A DNA stretch of 64,000 bases from 66-474 sp035249175 (GTDB taxonomy: Bacteria; Pseudomonadota; Gammaproteobacteria; Xanthomonadales; Rhodanobacteraceae): NCBI GenBank assembly GCA_035249175.1, contig DATFGT010000051.1, positions 68,068-132,067 of the forward strand, written 5' to 3'. The position numbers were made by a program, and so were the translations under genes. The notes beneath the pieces were generated by a model. The model was not told the DNA's origin and did no database searches. It was given only the letters and a program-made list of their open reading frames with translations. Of this stretch, positions 41,959-50,511 are shown in pieces. Each line of letters starts with the position of its first letter. Positions within the stretch are counted from its first letter, which is position 1.

Positions 41959-41986
41959 AAAAAGGCCCGCCATTTCGGCGGGCCTT
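41959..41986 (-). terminator. Rho-independent terminator after mucD
   Basis: A 10-bp stem AAGGCCCGCC / GGCGGGCCTT with a five-base loop; read on the minus strand it ends in a T run. It lies about 30 bp past the mucD stop and separates it from the lactonase-like gene downstream. Confidence 0.9.
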
Positions 41987-42017
41987 CGGCAAACCAAACA
42001 ACGCGTGTGCGCCAGCG

Positions 42018-43466
42018 TTATTTCTCCGGCACGCTGATAGCGACGAATTGGTTTTGTCCCTGACGCGATACCAGCAGGAGCACCGTGCTGCCCGCCTTCA
42101 CGTTCGCGGTTTCGCGGCGGAACTCGGAAACGCTGTTCACGGGCTTGTTGCCCACGCGCAGGATCACATCGCCGGGCGACAGGCCGGCGCGCGCGGCGGC
42201 GCCCTCGACGTCGGTGACCACCACGCCACCCTGGCCGCTGTAGCCCAGTTGCTGGCGCATGCCGGCCGTGATGTCCTGCACGGTCAATCCGAGCAAACTG
42301 CTGCCGCTGCTGGCCGCCGGCGCGTTGGCGATGAATTCCTGGGACAGGCCGTTGCGCGGCATTTCGGCGATCTTGACCCTGATGGTCATGGGTTTGCCGT
42401 CGCGCACGACACCGACATTGGCCTCGGTGCCCGGCGCGGTCATCGCGACCACCGGAGGCAGTTGCGCCGACTCGTAGATCTTTTTGCCGTCGAACGAGGT
42501 AATCACGTCACCGACCTTCAGGCCCGCTTTCGCCGCCGGACCGTCCGGCTGCATCTGCGCGATCAGCGCGCCTTGCGCATCGGACATGCCCTTGGACTTG
42601 GCGATACCTTCGCTGACGTTCTGGACGCTGACGCCGATCATCCCCCTGCTCACATAGCCCTTGGTCTTGAGCTGGTGCACGGCATCCATCGCAAGGTTGA
42701 TCGGAATCGAAAACGACAGCCCCATCGCGCCTCCGCTGGTCGAGAAGATCTGCGAGTTGATGCCCACCACTTTTCCGGCAAGATCGAACAGCGGCCCGCC
42801 CGAGTTGCCGCGGTTGATCGGCACGTCGGTCTGGATGAACGGCACCGCGGGCTGGTCCTGACTACCCAGGGTGCGGCCGACGTAACTCACGATGCCGGCA
42901 CTGACCGAATGGTCAAGCCCGAACGGTGAGCCGATCGCGACCACCCATTGGCCCGGTTGCAGGTCATTCGAATTGCCAACTTGCACGGTAGGCAGACGGG
43001 TCGCATTGATCTTCAGCAACGCGATGTCGTAAATCTTGTCTTCGCCCACGACCTTGGCGGTGAAAGTACGATGATCGGGCAGGTGCACCTTCACGGAGTC
43101 CGCATTGGCGACCACGTGCCGATTGGTGAGGATGTAACCGTCGGCGGAAATGATGAAGCCGGAGCCCAGCGACTCGCCGCCGCGGTCGGGCTGCTGGAAC
43201 TGAGGCCCGAACGGCATGCCGAAGAAGTGGCGGAAGATTTCCGGGATCTGCGGTTCCTGTGTTTGCTGCTCACCAGGCTCATCGCTGCCCATCTCGCTGG
43301 CGTGATCGTAATGCGCAACCACGTTCACCACCGCAGGTCCGTATTTCTGCACGATGCTGGTGAAGTCCGGCAGCGCCACCGTCGGTGTCGCCGCCAGTGC
43401 CGTGCCGGCACCGGAAAAACACAGCAGCACGAAAATGGCGGTCATTCGCCTCACCCGTCTCAACAT
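42018..43466 (-). CDS. mucD: Periplasmic serine protease/chaperone MucD (DegP family)
   Basis: A 482-residue Do-like protease that degrades misfolded envelope proteins. ATG 43466 has AGGAGA six bases upstream and opens a signal peptide (RMTAIFVLLCFSGAGTALA). The trypsin-like triad is visible: His in TNRHVV (about 115), Asp in YDIALLKI (about 146), Ser in RGNSGGPLF (about 219). Two PDZ domains follow (MIGVSVQNVSEGIAKSKG from about 275; LGLTVQDITAGMRQQLG from about 395). Gene order rpoE-rseA-mucD matches the algU-mucA-mucD arrangement, although mucB is absent. It lies 147 bp downstream of rseA, so it may also have its own promoter. Confidence 0.95.
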   Translation of the reverse strand: MLRRVRRMTAIFVLLCFSGAGTALAATPTVALPDFTSIVQKYGPAVVNVVAHYDHASEMGSDEPGEQQTQEPQIPEIFRHFFGMPFGPQFQQPDRGGESLGSGFIISADGYILTNRHVVANADSVKVHLPDHRTFTAKVVGEDKIYDIALLKINATRLPTVQVGNSNDLQPGQWVVAIGSPFGLDHSVSAGIVSYVGRTLGSQDQPAVPFIQTDVPINRGNSGGPLFDLAGKVVGINSQIFSTSGGAMGLSFSIPINLAMDAVHQLKTKGYVSRGMIGVSVQNVSEGIAKSKGMSDAQGALIAQMQPDGPAAKAGLKVGDVITSFDGKKIYESAQLPPVVAMTAPGTEANVGVVRDGKPMTIRVKIAEMPRNGLSQEFIANAPAASSGSSLLGLTVQDITAGMRQQLGYSGQGGVVVTDVEGAAARAGLSPGDVILRVGNKPVNSVSEFRRETANVKAGSTVLLLVSRQGQNQFVAISVPEK

Positions 43467-43613
43467 GGTTTTCTCCTCATTCGATGAAGGCACAAAAATT
43501 CCGCTGCTGCGCGCGAAAGTCACCACGCGCGGCATGGCGCACCGCCAAACGATGCGTAGGGGAAGCGTCGCTTCGCCACGCCGACCTGCGCGCGTCATCC
43601 GCGATGCGCGGCG

Positions 43614-44282
43614 TCAGTGTCGGGCGGCAGACGTGCCGGAGGACGGCGGCTCCGGCAGCAGCACGATCGAGAATGGCAAGGCAGCGTGGCTGGTCTGCTG
43701 GAACGACGTGTAGGGCGACGCCTCGTCACGCGCGTAGGTGGCACGACGCAGGTAATCAGGCTGCATCAAACCGGTGCCGTATATGACGTTGGCCGATGCG
43801 GGTTGCGCGGAAAGCACGGTGGGTTGGCGTGACAGCAGCCACGGCGGCGCGACCGGATTCACAGCGGGCGAGGTTTCGGCCAGCGACGTCGGGGCGGCTG
43901 CCCCGGAAGCGGGACGGCCCTGCGCCAACGGAGCCGGCACATCGCCGCGCGGATTCGTGGGCGCATTCAACATCAACGCGGCAACCGCCACACCCGCGGC
44001 GATCGCACCGCCACCCATGTAACGCGCCCAGTGCCGCCGCGCCTTTGGTGCGGCTTCGATCTGCAATGCCGCAGCAATGCGCGCCGCAAAATCACTGTCG
44101 CGTTTCGGTGCCGACATGCGCGCCGAATCGGAAGCGAGGCACGCGCGGATCAGGTGCCAGCGCGACCAGGTGGCGGACAGTTCCGGATCATGGTCCAGGC
44201 GCCGCAGCAGGAAACGGGTCGGCTCGGCGGCCAGTTCGCCATCCATCAGGGCAGAAAGGTCTTCGCGGCTGGTCGGGTCCAT
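43614..44282 (-). CDS. rseA: Anti-sigma-E factor RseA
   Basis: A 222-residue single-pass membrane regulator that holds RpoE inactive until cleaved during envelope stress. Of two ATGs, 44282 (MDPTSREDLSALMDGE) is favoured since AGAGGA lies eight bases before it; 44288 would be too close. The N-terminal anti-sigma segment REDLSALMDGELAAEPTRFLLRRL and WSRWHLIRACL is characteristic. The transmembrane helix lies at about residues 86-105 (YMGGGAIAAGVAVAALML), followed by a Pro/Ala-rich periplasmic part and the RseA C-terminal segment YLRRATYARDEASPYTSF. It is 33 bp downstream of rpoE. No rseB/mucB follows. Confidence 0.93.
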   Translation of the reverse strand: MDPTSREDLSALMDGELAAEPTRFLLRRLDHDPELSATWSRWHLIRACLASDSARMSAPKRDSDFAARIAAALQIEAAPKARRHWARYMGGGAIAAGVAVAALMLNAPTNPRGDVPAPLAQGRPASGAAAPTSLAETSPAVNPVAPPWLLSRQPTVLSAQPASANVIYGTGLMQPDYLRRATYARDEASPYTSFQQTSHAALPFSIVLLPEPPSSGTSAARH

Positions 44283-44315
44283 TACCATATTCCTCTTGCG
44301 TTGCGAATCGAACCG

Positions 44316-44990
44316 TCAAACATCGTCGTTGGACAACAGTGGACGCAATTTTTCGTCGATGGCTTCGCGGGCACGGAAGATGCGCGAGCGTACGGTGCCG
44401 ATCGGGCAATTCATGCGTTCGGCGATTTCCTCGTAGGAAAGGCCATCGACCTCCCGCAGGGTGATCGCATCGCGCAGCTCTTCCGGCAGCTTTTCGACCG
44501 TGGCAAACACCGTTTGTTCAATTTCCCGGCGGGCCAGTTCATGCTCGGGGGTGGCCTCGTCCCGCAGGCGGGCGCCCGCGTCGAACTGCACGGCGGTATC
44601 CGCGTCGATGTCCTCGGCGGGCGGCCGGCGGCCCTGGGCGACCAGATGGTTCTTGGCGGTGTTCACGGCGATCTTGTACATCCACGTATAAAAAGCGCTG
44701 TCACCACGAAACGCACCAATCGCGCGATAGGCGCGGATGAAGGCCTCCTGCGCAACATCCTCGCATTCGCTCCAGTCATGCACATATCGCGACACCAGGC
44801 CGATGATCTTGTGCTGGTATTTCCGCACCAGCAGGTCGAACGCCTTGTTGTCGCCCTTGCGCACGCGCGCCACCAGGGCACGATCGGTTTCCACATCGCC
44901 CATCCGGGCGGCACTCCCTGATGCGCCGGGGGCGATATGCACCCCCGTCTGACCGCGCTCCGCGCGCGAAAGTTCATCCGGCTTCGACAT
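44316..44990 (-). CDS. rpoE: RNA polymerase sigma-E factor
   Basis: A 224-residue ECF sigma factor controlling the envelope stress response. ATG 44990 has AAGGA seven bases upstream; ATG 44903 (MGDVETDRALV) is a shorter alternative closer to the usual 190-200 residues. Region 2 is clear (DLLVRKYQHKIIGLVSRYV; ECEDVAQEAFIRAYRAIGAFRGDSAFYTWMYKIAVNTAKN, read in parts), as is region 4 (LPEELRDAITLREVDGLSYEEIAERM, GTVRSRIFRAREAI). It heads the rpoE-rseA-mucD cluster. No sigma-E promoter was recognised in the roughly 100 bp upstream. Confidence 0.95.
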   Translation of the reverse strand: MSKPDELSRAERGQTGVHIAPGASGSAARMGDVETDRALVARVRKGDNKAFDLLVRKYQHKIIGLVSRYVHDWSECEDVAQEAFIRAYRAIGAFRGDSAFYTWMYKIAVNTAKNHLVAQGRRPPAEDIDADTAVQFDAGARLRDEATPEHELARREIEQTVFATVEKLPEELRDAITLREVDGLSYEEIAERMNCPIGTVRSRIFRAREAIDEKLRPLLSNDDV

Positions 44991-45088
44991 CCCGCAATCC
45001 TTGAACCGCAATTGTCGCCTTGATGGTTGGGTCGAATCGCCGTCGGATCAAGCCTAGCGCGGGCGCGGTGCTCCACCAAGCACACCCG

Positions 45089-47371
45089 TCAGCCTTGGGC
45101 CCGCCGTGGGCCCCGCACCGGCGGCGACGCATTGCCCGGCCCGTCGCGACCCAGCGCGATGCGCCGCCCGGTGAGCAGCTTAGTGAAGGCACTGGCGGGA
45201 AGGGGGCGGCAGAACAGGGCACCTTGCGCGGCATCGCAACCCCGCTCGCGCAGGAATTCCAGTTGGCGCTCGGTTTCGACGCCTTCCGCGATTACCCGCC
45301 TGCCCTGCTTCCGCACGGCATCGAGGATGGACGTCACCACCGATTCGTCATCCGGATCGCTGCCGATGTTGCGCACGAAACTGTGGTCGATCTTGATGGC
45401 GTCCAGCGGCAATCGCCCGGCCAGCTCGGGCGCGGTGTGCGCGGCGCCCGCGTGGTCGACCACCACGCGGCAGCCGATCCGGCGCAACGCATCGATTGCC
45501 GCGCCGAGTTCTTCCGATGCATTCGCCAACACGCCCTCAGGCGTCTCGAGATCGAGCATGCCGGGATCCAGTTTCGCATCACGGCACGCCGCTTCGATCA
45601 TCGGGGCCAGGTTGGGTTGCATCCATTGCAGCGCCGACAGATTCACCGCCAACCGCAACGGCATGCGGGTGCGGCGTTGCCACACCGCCACGTCGGCACA
45701 GGCCCGGCGCAGCACCCACTCGCCGATCGAAATGATCTGGCCGGTTTCTTCCGCCAGCGGCAGGAAGAACGCGGGGCCGAGTACGCCGAGTACAGGGTGC
45801 CGCCAACGCACCGAAGCCTCGACGCCCATGATGCCTTCGGACGCGACGTCGATCTGCGGCTCGTAGCACACCGATAATTCGCCATTCGCCTCGGCTTCGC
45901 GCAAACGCGATTCCATTTCGATGCGCTGTCCATGCGTGTCCCCAGGCGCACTGCCATATGCCTGCACGTTGTTGCGGCCACTGCCCTTGGCGCTGTACAT
46001 CGCCATATCGGCGTGTTTGATCAGGCCTTCGGCGTCGGCCGCGTCATCGGGATAGACACTGACGCCGATCGAGGTGGTTACGTGCAGCTCGGAACCGTCA
46101 TCCAGCACCAGGGGTGCCCGCATGGCTTTCAGCAGCTTGGCCGCGACGTGATCGACGTCGCCGCGATCGTTGACGTGGCGGATGATCAGCGTGAACTCGT
46201 CACCGGCGTAGCGCGCCACCGTATCCGATGCGCGCACCGCCTCGCGCAGGCGGCGCGCGCCCGCCACCAGCACCTTGTCGCCGACAGCGTGGCCCAACGA
46301 ATCGTTGATGCCCTTGAAGCGATCCATATCCACGAACATCACCGCGAACACTTCTCCCGTGCGGCGCGCGTCGTGCAGGATGGATTCGAGGCGGTCGTTG
46401 AACAGCATCCGATTGGGCAGCCCGGTAAGGCCATCCAGGAGTGCGCGGCTGCGACCACGTTCGCGTTCGGCACGCAGCTCCAGCAACGCGGCGAAGCGCG
46501 TCGCCACGATCTGCAGCAACAATTGCAAACTTTCCGGCGCAACCGCATCGGTGCGCCGCGACGCGCACACCATTACCCCCAGCACATTGCGTTGCGCATC
46601 AAACAGCGGCAGCGCCGCATGCCACGCGCAAGCGGTAGCACGGACGAGCGGATCATCTGATGCAGCCGCGTCGTCGATGCGGACGATTTCTTCACCGTCC
46701 AGCGCCTGTTGCACGCAAGGATGTGCAAGCGGATCGGAAGCGCCGGGTCCGGACAAGCGATCCATCCGCGCCAGCGGTTGCAATGCGCCACCGGACGTAC
46801 TGCGCTCGGCGATCACCATCAGGTCGATCCCCAACGCCTGCATCGTGCGTTGCACCAGGCCGGGCAAGCCGATGGCGTCGCGTCCCGGTTGGAGCAAGTC
46901 AGCGACCATGCGCAGCGTCGCGCCGGGCCGATCTTCCCGTGGAGGCAGCGGCGCGGCGGACGGATTGTCGCTGCGTCCGGCCGGGGGCCGTGTTGCGGCG
47001 CCACCCAGCACCTCGCGAACACGCATCACCGCCTCGGTGGCATCAACAGGCGCGCGCAGCCACGCTTTCACATTCCCGCATGACGAGGGGCAACCGTGGC
47101 TGTCCCCGGTATCGAATTCCGCACCGAACAAGCCGATCACCGGCACGCCCGCCAGTTCCTCGCACAACATCCGCGACTGTGTCGGCGCGTGGGCGAAATC
47201 CAGTACCGCAAGCACCGGGCGCGCCGAGCGTTTGAGCAACGCATGCGCCTGGATGGCATCGCGCGCGCTCAGGATCTCGCCGGAGTTCATGCCGTCCAGC
47301 GCATCGAACAATACGCGACGATCGTCGCGCGAAGACGCCACCACCAGCACGGGATGATCACTGTCACGCAT
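45089..47371 (-). CDS. GGDEF/EAL signalling protein with degenerate EAL site
   Basis: About 760 residues. The start is taken as ATG 47371 because it overlaps the preceding stop as TGATG; in-frame ATGs at 47377 and 47383 are alternatives. Residues 1-110 look like a receiver-type fold, about 150-300 like a GAF sensor (LVQRTMQALGIDLMVIAE). The GGDEF domain follows, with VDMDRFKGINDSLGH and AGDEF near residue 387. The EAL domain has EAS at about 518 in place of EAL, NLSALQW intact, but DHAGAAHT where DDFGTGYS is expected, and then KIDHSF and EGVE. One metal-binding aspartate is therefore lost, so phosphodiesterase activity is doubtful while cyclase activity is plausible. No membrane helix. Confidence 0.9.
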   Translation of the reverse strand: MRDSDHPVLVVASSRDDRRVLFDALDGMNSGEILSARDAIQAHALLKRSARPVLAVLDFAHAPTQSRMLCEELAGVPVIGLFGAEFDTGDSHGCPSSCGNVKAWLRAPVDATEAVMRVREVLGGAATRPPAGRSDNPSAAPLPPREDRPGATLRMVADLLQPGRDAIGLPGLVQRTMQALGIDLMVIAERSTSGGALQPLARMDRLSGPGASDPLAHPCVQQALDGEEIVRIDDAAASDDPLVRATACAWHAALPLFDAQRNVLGVMVCASRRTDAVAPESLQLLLQIVATRFAALLELRAERERGRSRALLDGLTGLPNRMLFNDRLESILHDARRTGEVFAVMFVDMDRFKGINDSLGHAVGDKVLVAGARRLREAVRASDTVARYAGDEFTLIIRHVNDRGDVDHVAAKLLKAMRAPLVLDDGSELHVTTSIGVSVYPDDAADAEGLIKHADMAMYSAKGSGRNNVQAYGSAPGDTHGQRIEMESRLREAEANGELSVCYEPQIDVASEGIMGVEASVRWRHPVLGVLGPAFFLPLAEETGQIISIGEWVLRRACADVAVWQRRTRMPLRLAVNLSALQWMQPNLAPMIEAACRDAKLDPGMLDLETPEGVLANASEELGAAIDALRRIGCRVVVDHAGAAHTAPELAGRLPLDAIKIDHSFVRNIGSDPDDESVVTSILDAVRKQGRRVIAEGVETERQLEFLRERGCDAAQGALFCRPLPASAFTKLLTGRRIALGRDGPGNASPPVRGPRRAQG

Positions 47372-47853
47372 CAACATACCCATGCGCCGTGGCGCAGGCG
47401 CAGCCGCGCGCCCATGGACTTGCCCCACGCCAGTTCCCGGGCAGGCAATGCCGGCGGAAGATCGGCGAGCGTACCCGGCAGCACCAGCCGACGCGGCTGG
47501 CGTGGATCGATCTGGGCAATCCGACGCAGCAGGGCAAGCAAATCCGGACTCCATTCCGGCGGACGCTCGGTGAGGAAATATACGCCGAAATGCGGACTGC
47601 GTTCGATGAAGCGCAACACGTCGGCAAGATGCACGATGCCCGGCACCGTTTCGTCGCGTCCCGGCAGCCGGCACAGGCCGGCGCGTGCGCGCCATACATA
47701 CAGCGCCTTGCCCGTCTCCTGCGCAATGCGGCGCAGGGCATCGACCAGCGCCTCGACATCATCGCAACGCAATGCCACCAGCACGCTGTCCGCGGCGAGG
47801 ATGCGGTCCAGCAGGTTATCGATCGCCTGCATTGGCGAATCGGCTTCAGCCAT
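47371..47853 (-). CDS. Conserved small protein coupled to the GGDEF/EAL gene
   Basis: A 160-residue soluble protein. It contains a pattern of hydrophobic strands and helices (AADSVLVALRCDD; IVHLADVLRFI; HFGVYFLTERPP; PRRLVLPGTLADLP) that recalls an alpha/beta P-loop-like or CheW/receiver-like fold, but no motif identifies it, and there is no Walker A. Its stop TGA shares a base with the ATG of the GGDEF/EAL gene, so translation is coupled and the two proteins are likely to act together. It has no signal peptide. It is divergent from the FadB-like gene, with 76 bp between the starts. Confidence 0.72.
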   Translation of the reverse strand: MAEADSPMQAIDNLLDRILAADSVLVALRCDDVEALVDALRRIAQETGKALYVWRARAGLCRLPGRDETVPGIVHLADVLRFIERSPHFGVYFLTERPPEWSPDLLALLRRIAQIDPRQPRRLVLPGTLADLPPALPARELAWGKSMGARLRLRHGAWVC

Positions 47854-47929
47854 GTTCCTTCACCTGACGTTGACCACGATCCCTGCGCGATCAATGATGA
47901 TGCGCAAGCATCGGTGACGGGACTGAGAA

Positions 47930-49990
47930 GTGTTCGACGGTTTGCGATTCAGCCATTGGCAAGCCTCCATGGGCGCGGACGGTGTGCTCTTGTTGCGCAT
48001 GGATCGGGCCGGAAGCAATGTGAACGCCTTGTCGCGCGCGTTGCTGGATGAACTGGATGGCATGCTGGAGCGCATTGCCATCGAGGGCCCTGCCGCAGTG
48101 GTCATCCACTCCGGCAAGGCGTCTGGTTTCGCGGTGGGCGCGGACCTCAAGGAATTCGAAAGTTACGACCGCGCCGGCACGGTGCGCGAGGAAATCGAGC
48201 ATGGCCAGCGCGTATTCCAGCGACTGGCGCGACTGCCGATGCCGACGGTGGCGGCGATCCATGGCGCTTGCATGGGCGGCGGTACCGAACTTGCTCTGGC
48301 CTGCCGGATGCGCGTCGCTGTACGCGCGCCGGAAACGCGCATCGCGCTGCCGGAAGTGCAACTCGGCATCCATCCTGGCTGGGGTGGCAGCGCACGCCTG
48401 CCGCGCCTGATCGGCGCGCCCAAGGCGCTGGCCATGATGTTGACCGGGCGGGCAGCCTCGGCCGAACGCGCGCTGAGGGAAGGCCTGGTCGACAGGCTGG
48501 TCGCAGCCGATGCCTTGCTCGACGAAGCACGCAAACTCGCCTTGCACCCGATCACGCGCCCGTTCCCGCAACGCGTGATGGCGTGGCTGAGCAATAGCTG
48601 GCCCGCGCGGCAAATCCTCTCACCGATCGTGCGCAAGCAAGCCGCCGCAAAAGCGTCGCCACGACATTACCCCGCGCCGTTCGCGCTGATCGAAGTGTGG
48701 CGACGCGGTGGCGGCGACTTCAACCAGCGCCTGCGTCTGGAGGCACGCTCGGTGGCAAAACTCGCGGCCACGCCCACCGCGCACAATCTGATCCGCATCT
48801 TCTTCCTGCGCGAACGCCTGCGCGGACTTGCAGGCGACACGCCGCACGGCATCCATCACGTGCACGTGGTGGGCGCCGGCGTGATGGGCGGCGACATCGC
48901 CGCGTGGAGCGCACTGCGTGGCTTCGAGGTAACGCTGCAGGATCGCGAGGTGAAGTTCGTCGAACCCGCGCTGGGGCGCGCGCGCAAGTTGTTCGAGAAG
49001 AAATTGAAGACCCGTGAGCGCATCGCGCCGGTCGAGGCACGCCTCACGCCGGACGTGGACGGCACCGGCACTGCATCTTCGCAACTCGCGATCGAGGCAA
49101 TCTATGAAAATCCGGAAGCCAAGGAAGCGGTGTATAGGATGCTCGAGCCGAAGATCGCGCCCGACGCGCTGATCGCCACCAATACGTCATCGATTCCGCT
49201 GGATGAATTGCGCGTCGCTTTCATGGAACCGCGGCGGTTCCTCGGCTTGCATTTCTTCAACCCCGTCGCGCAGATGCCGCTGGTGGAAGTGGTGCGCCAC
49301 GACAGCCTCGATCCCACGCTCGAAAAGCGTGCCTGGGCTTGGGTGAAAGCCATCGGCAAACTGCCGTTGCCGGTCAAGGGCACGCCCGGATTCCTGGTCA
49401 ACCGCATCCTGGTCCCGTACCTCCTGGAGGCCGTGCGCTGCCACACCGAGGGCATTCCGGATGCCGTGATCGATCGGGCGGGCAAACGCTTCGGCATGCC
49501 GATGGGACCGATCGAACTGATCGACACGGTGGGGCTCGACGTGGCACTGTCCGTGGGCGAGGAACTCGGTCCATTCCTCAACCTGGAACTTCCCACCGGC
49601 ATCGCCGACAAGGTGGAGGGCGGCAAGCGGGGCAAGAAGGATGGCCAGGGTTTCTATTTGTGGAAGGACGGGAAGCCCGAAAAGCCGAAGGTTGATGCCG
49701 GCTACCGCGAGCCCTCCGATCTGGAAGACCGCCTGATCCTGCCGATGCTCAACGAAGCCGTGGCTTGCCTGCACGATAACGTGGTCGCGGATGCCGACCT
49801 GCTGGATGCCGGGGTGATCTTCGGCACCGGCTTCGCACCCTTCCGTGGCGGCCCGATCCACTACATCCGCGCCACCGGTGCAGGCGTGTTGCGTGAAAAG
49901 CTCGAGGCGCTGGCGCACACGCACGGGGCGCGTTTCGCACCCAAACAGGGCTGGTTCAATCCCGTATTGGCGGCTGCGCCGGCGCGCTGA
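47930..49990 (+). CDS. FadB/FadJ-like enoyl-CoA hydratase / 3-hydroxyacyl-CoA dehydrogenase
   Basis: A 686-residue bifunctional beta-oxidation enzyme. GTG 47930 (MFDGLRFSHWQ) is the start. The hydratase half spans about residues 1-190 with VHSGKASGFAVGADLKEF and GACMGGGTELALACRMRVA, and a catalytic-type glutamate in LPEVQLGIHPGWGGSARLPRL (read in parts). The NAD-binding fold begins near residue 310 with HVVGAGVMGGDIAAW, and the dehydrogenase signature GLHFFNPVAQMPLVEVV follows. The C-terminal 3HCDH domains are complete (GFLVNRILVPYLLEA; FGTGFAPFRGGPIHY). No thiolase gene follows, so it is an unpaired FadB homologue; its substrates may be ordinary fatty acids or other acyl-CoAs. Confidence 0.93.
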   Translation: MFDGLRFSHWQASMGADGVLLLRMDRAGSNVNALSRALLDELDGMLERIAIEGPAAVVIHSGKASGFAVGADLKEFESYDRAGTVREEIEHGQRVFQRLARLPMPTVAAIHGACMGGGTELALACRMRVAVRAPETRIALPEVQLGIHPGWGGSARLPRLIGAPKALAMMLTGRAASAERALREGLVDRLVAADALLDEARKLALHPITRPFPQRVMAWLSNSWPARQILSPIVRKQAAAKASPRHYPAPFALIEVWRRGGGDFNQRLRLEARSVAKLAATPTAHNLIRIFFLRERLRGLAGDTPHGIHHVHVVGAGVMGGDIAAWSALRGFEVTLQDREVKFVEPALGRARKLFEKKLKTRERIAPVEARLTPDVDGTGTASSQLAIEAIYENPEAKEAVYRMLEPKIAPDALIATNTSSIPLDELRVAFMEPRRFLGLHFFNPVAQMPLVEVVRHDSLDPTLEKRAWAWVKAIGKLPLPVKGTPGFLVNRILVPYLLEAVRCHTEGIPDAVIDRAGKRFGMPMGPIELIDTVGLDVALSVGEELGPFLNLELPTGIADKVEGGKRGKKDGQGFYLWKDGKPEKPKVDAGYREPSDLEDRLILPMLNEAVACLHDNVVADADLLDAGVIFGTGFAPFRGGPIHYIRATGAGVLREKLEALAHTHGARFAPKQGWFNPVLAAAPAR

Positions 49991-50049
49991 ACCCTGCTTC
50001 CCCGGATCACTGCAATTGCCGCATTCCGATCGGCAACGCACCATCGCGG

Positions 50050-50487
50050 TCACGCCAATGGAGGCATCGGCATCACCGCGGTGTTCTGCGAAAACACGAT
50101 CCACCAGCGCGCGCCCTCGCGTATCAGTGCGTAATGCATCCGGGTGCGCAGCACTTCGTTGCCGATGGTCGGGCGAATGCCGGGCGGCAGTCCGCGAAAA
50201 TGCTTGAGATCGAGCACGGCGCCGGCGATCGCCGCGCAATCGCCGAGCAAGCGGATTTCCAGTGCATGAAGCTCAAGCCGGCTGCCCTTGAAGACGCCGG
50301 CGAACAGCTCGCCGTGGCGGCGCGCGTTGTTTTCCCTTCCGTCGAAACGCATGCCGAGGATGTTCACGAACACCGAATCGGACGTGAAGTCCTTGCACCA
50401 CGCTGCCGCGTCGCCGGCGTTCCACGCGGCGACCTGCCCTTCGAGCAGGCGGCGGATCGATTCTTCGGTCGTGTTTGCGTCACCCAT
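50050..50487 (-). CDS. SgcJ/EcaC-type SnoaL-like protein
   Basis: A 145-residue cytoplasmic protein of the NTF2-like (SnoaL/DUF4440) superfamily. The N-terminal helices with LLEGQVAAWNAGDAAAWCKDF and the following strand FVNILGMRFDGRENNARRHGELF (read in parts) are typical of the SgcJ/EcaC group, which covers small enzymes and binding proteins of unknown substrate. It ends with FSQNTAVMPMP. It sits 24 bp downstream of the CadC-like regulator on the same strand and may be co-transcribed. It converges with the FadB-like gene. Confidence 0.86.
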   Translation of the reverse strand: MGDANTTEESIRRLLEGQVAAWNAGDAAAWCKDFTSDSVFVNILGMRFDGRENNARRHGELFAGVFKGSRLELHALEIRLLGDCAAIAGAVLDLKHFRGLPPGIRPTIGNEVLRTRMHYALIREGARWWIVFSQNTAVMPMPPLA

Positions 50488-50511
50488 GCGGATCCTCGCG
50501 ACGTTGCGACT

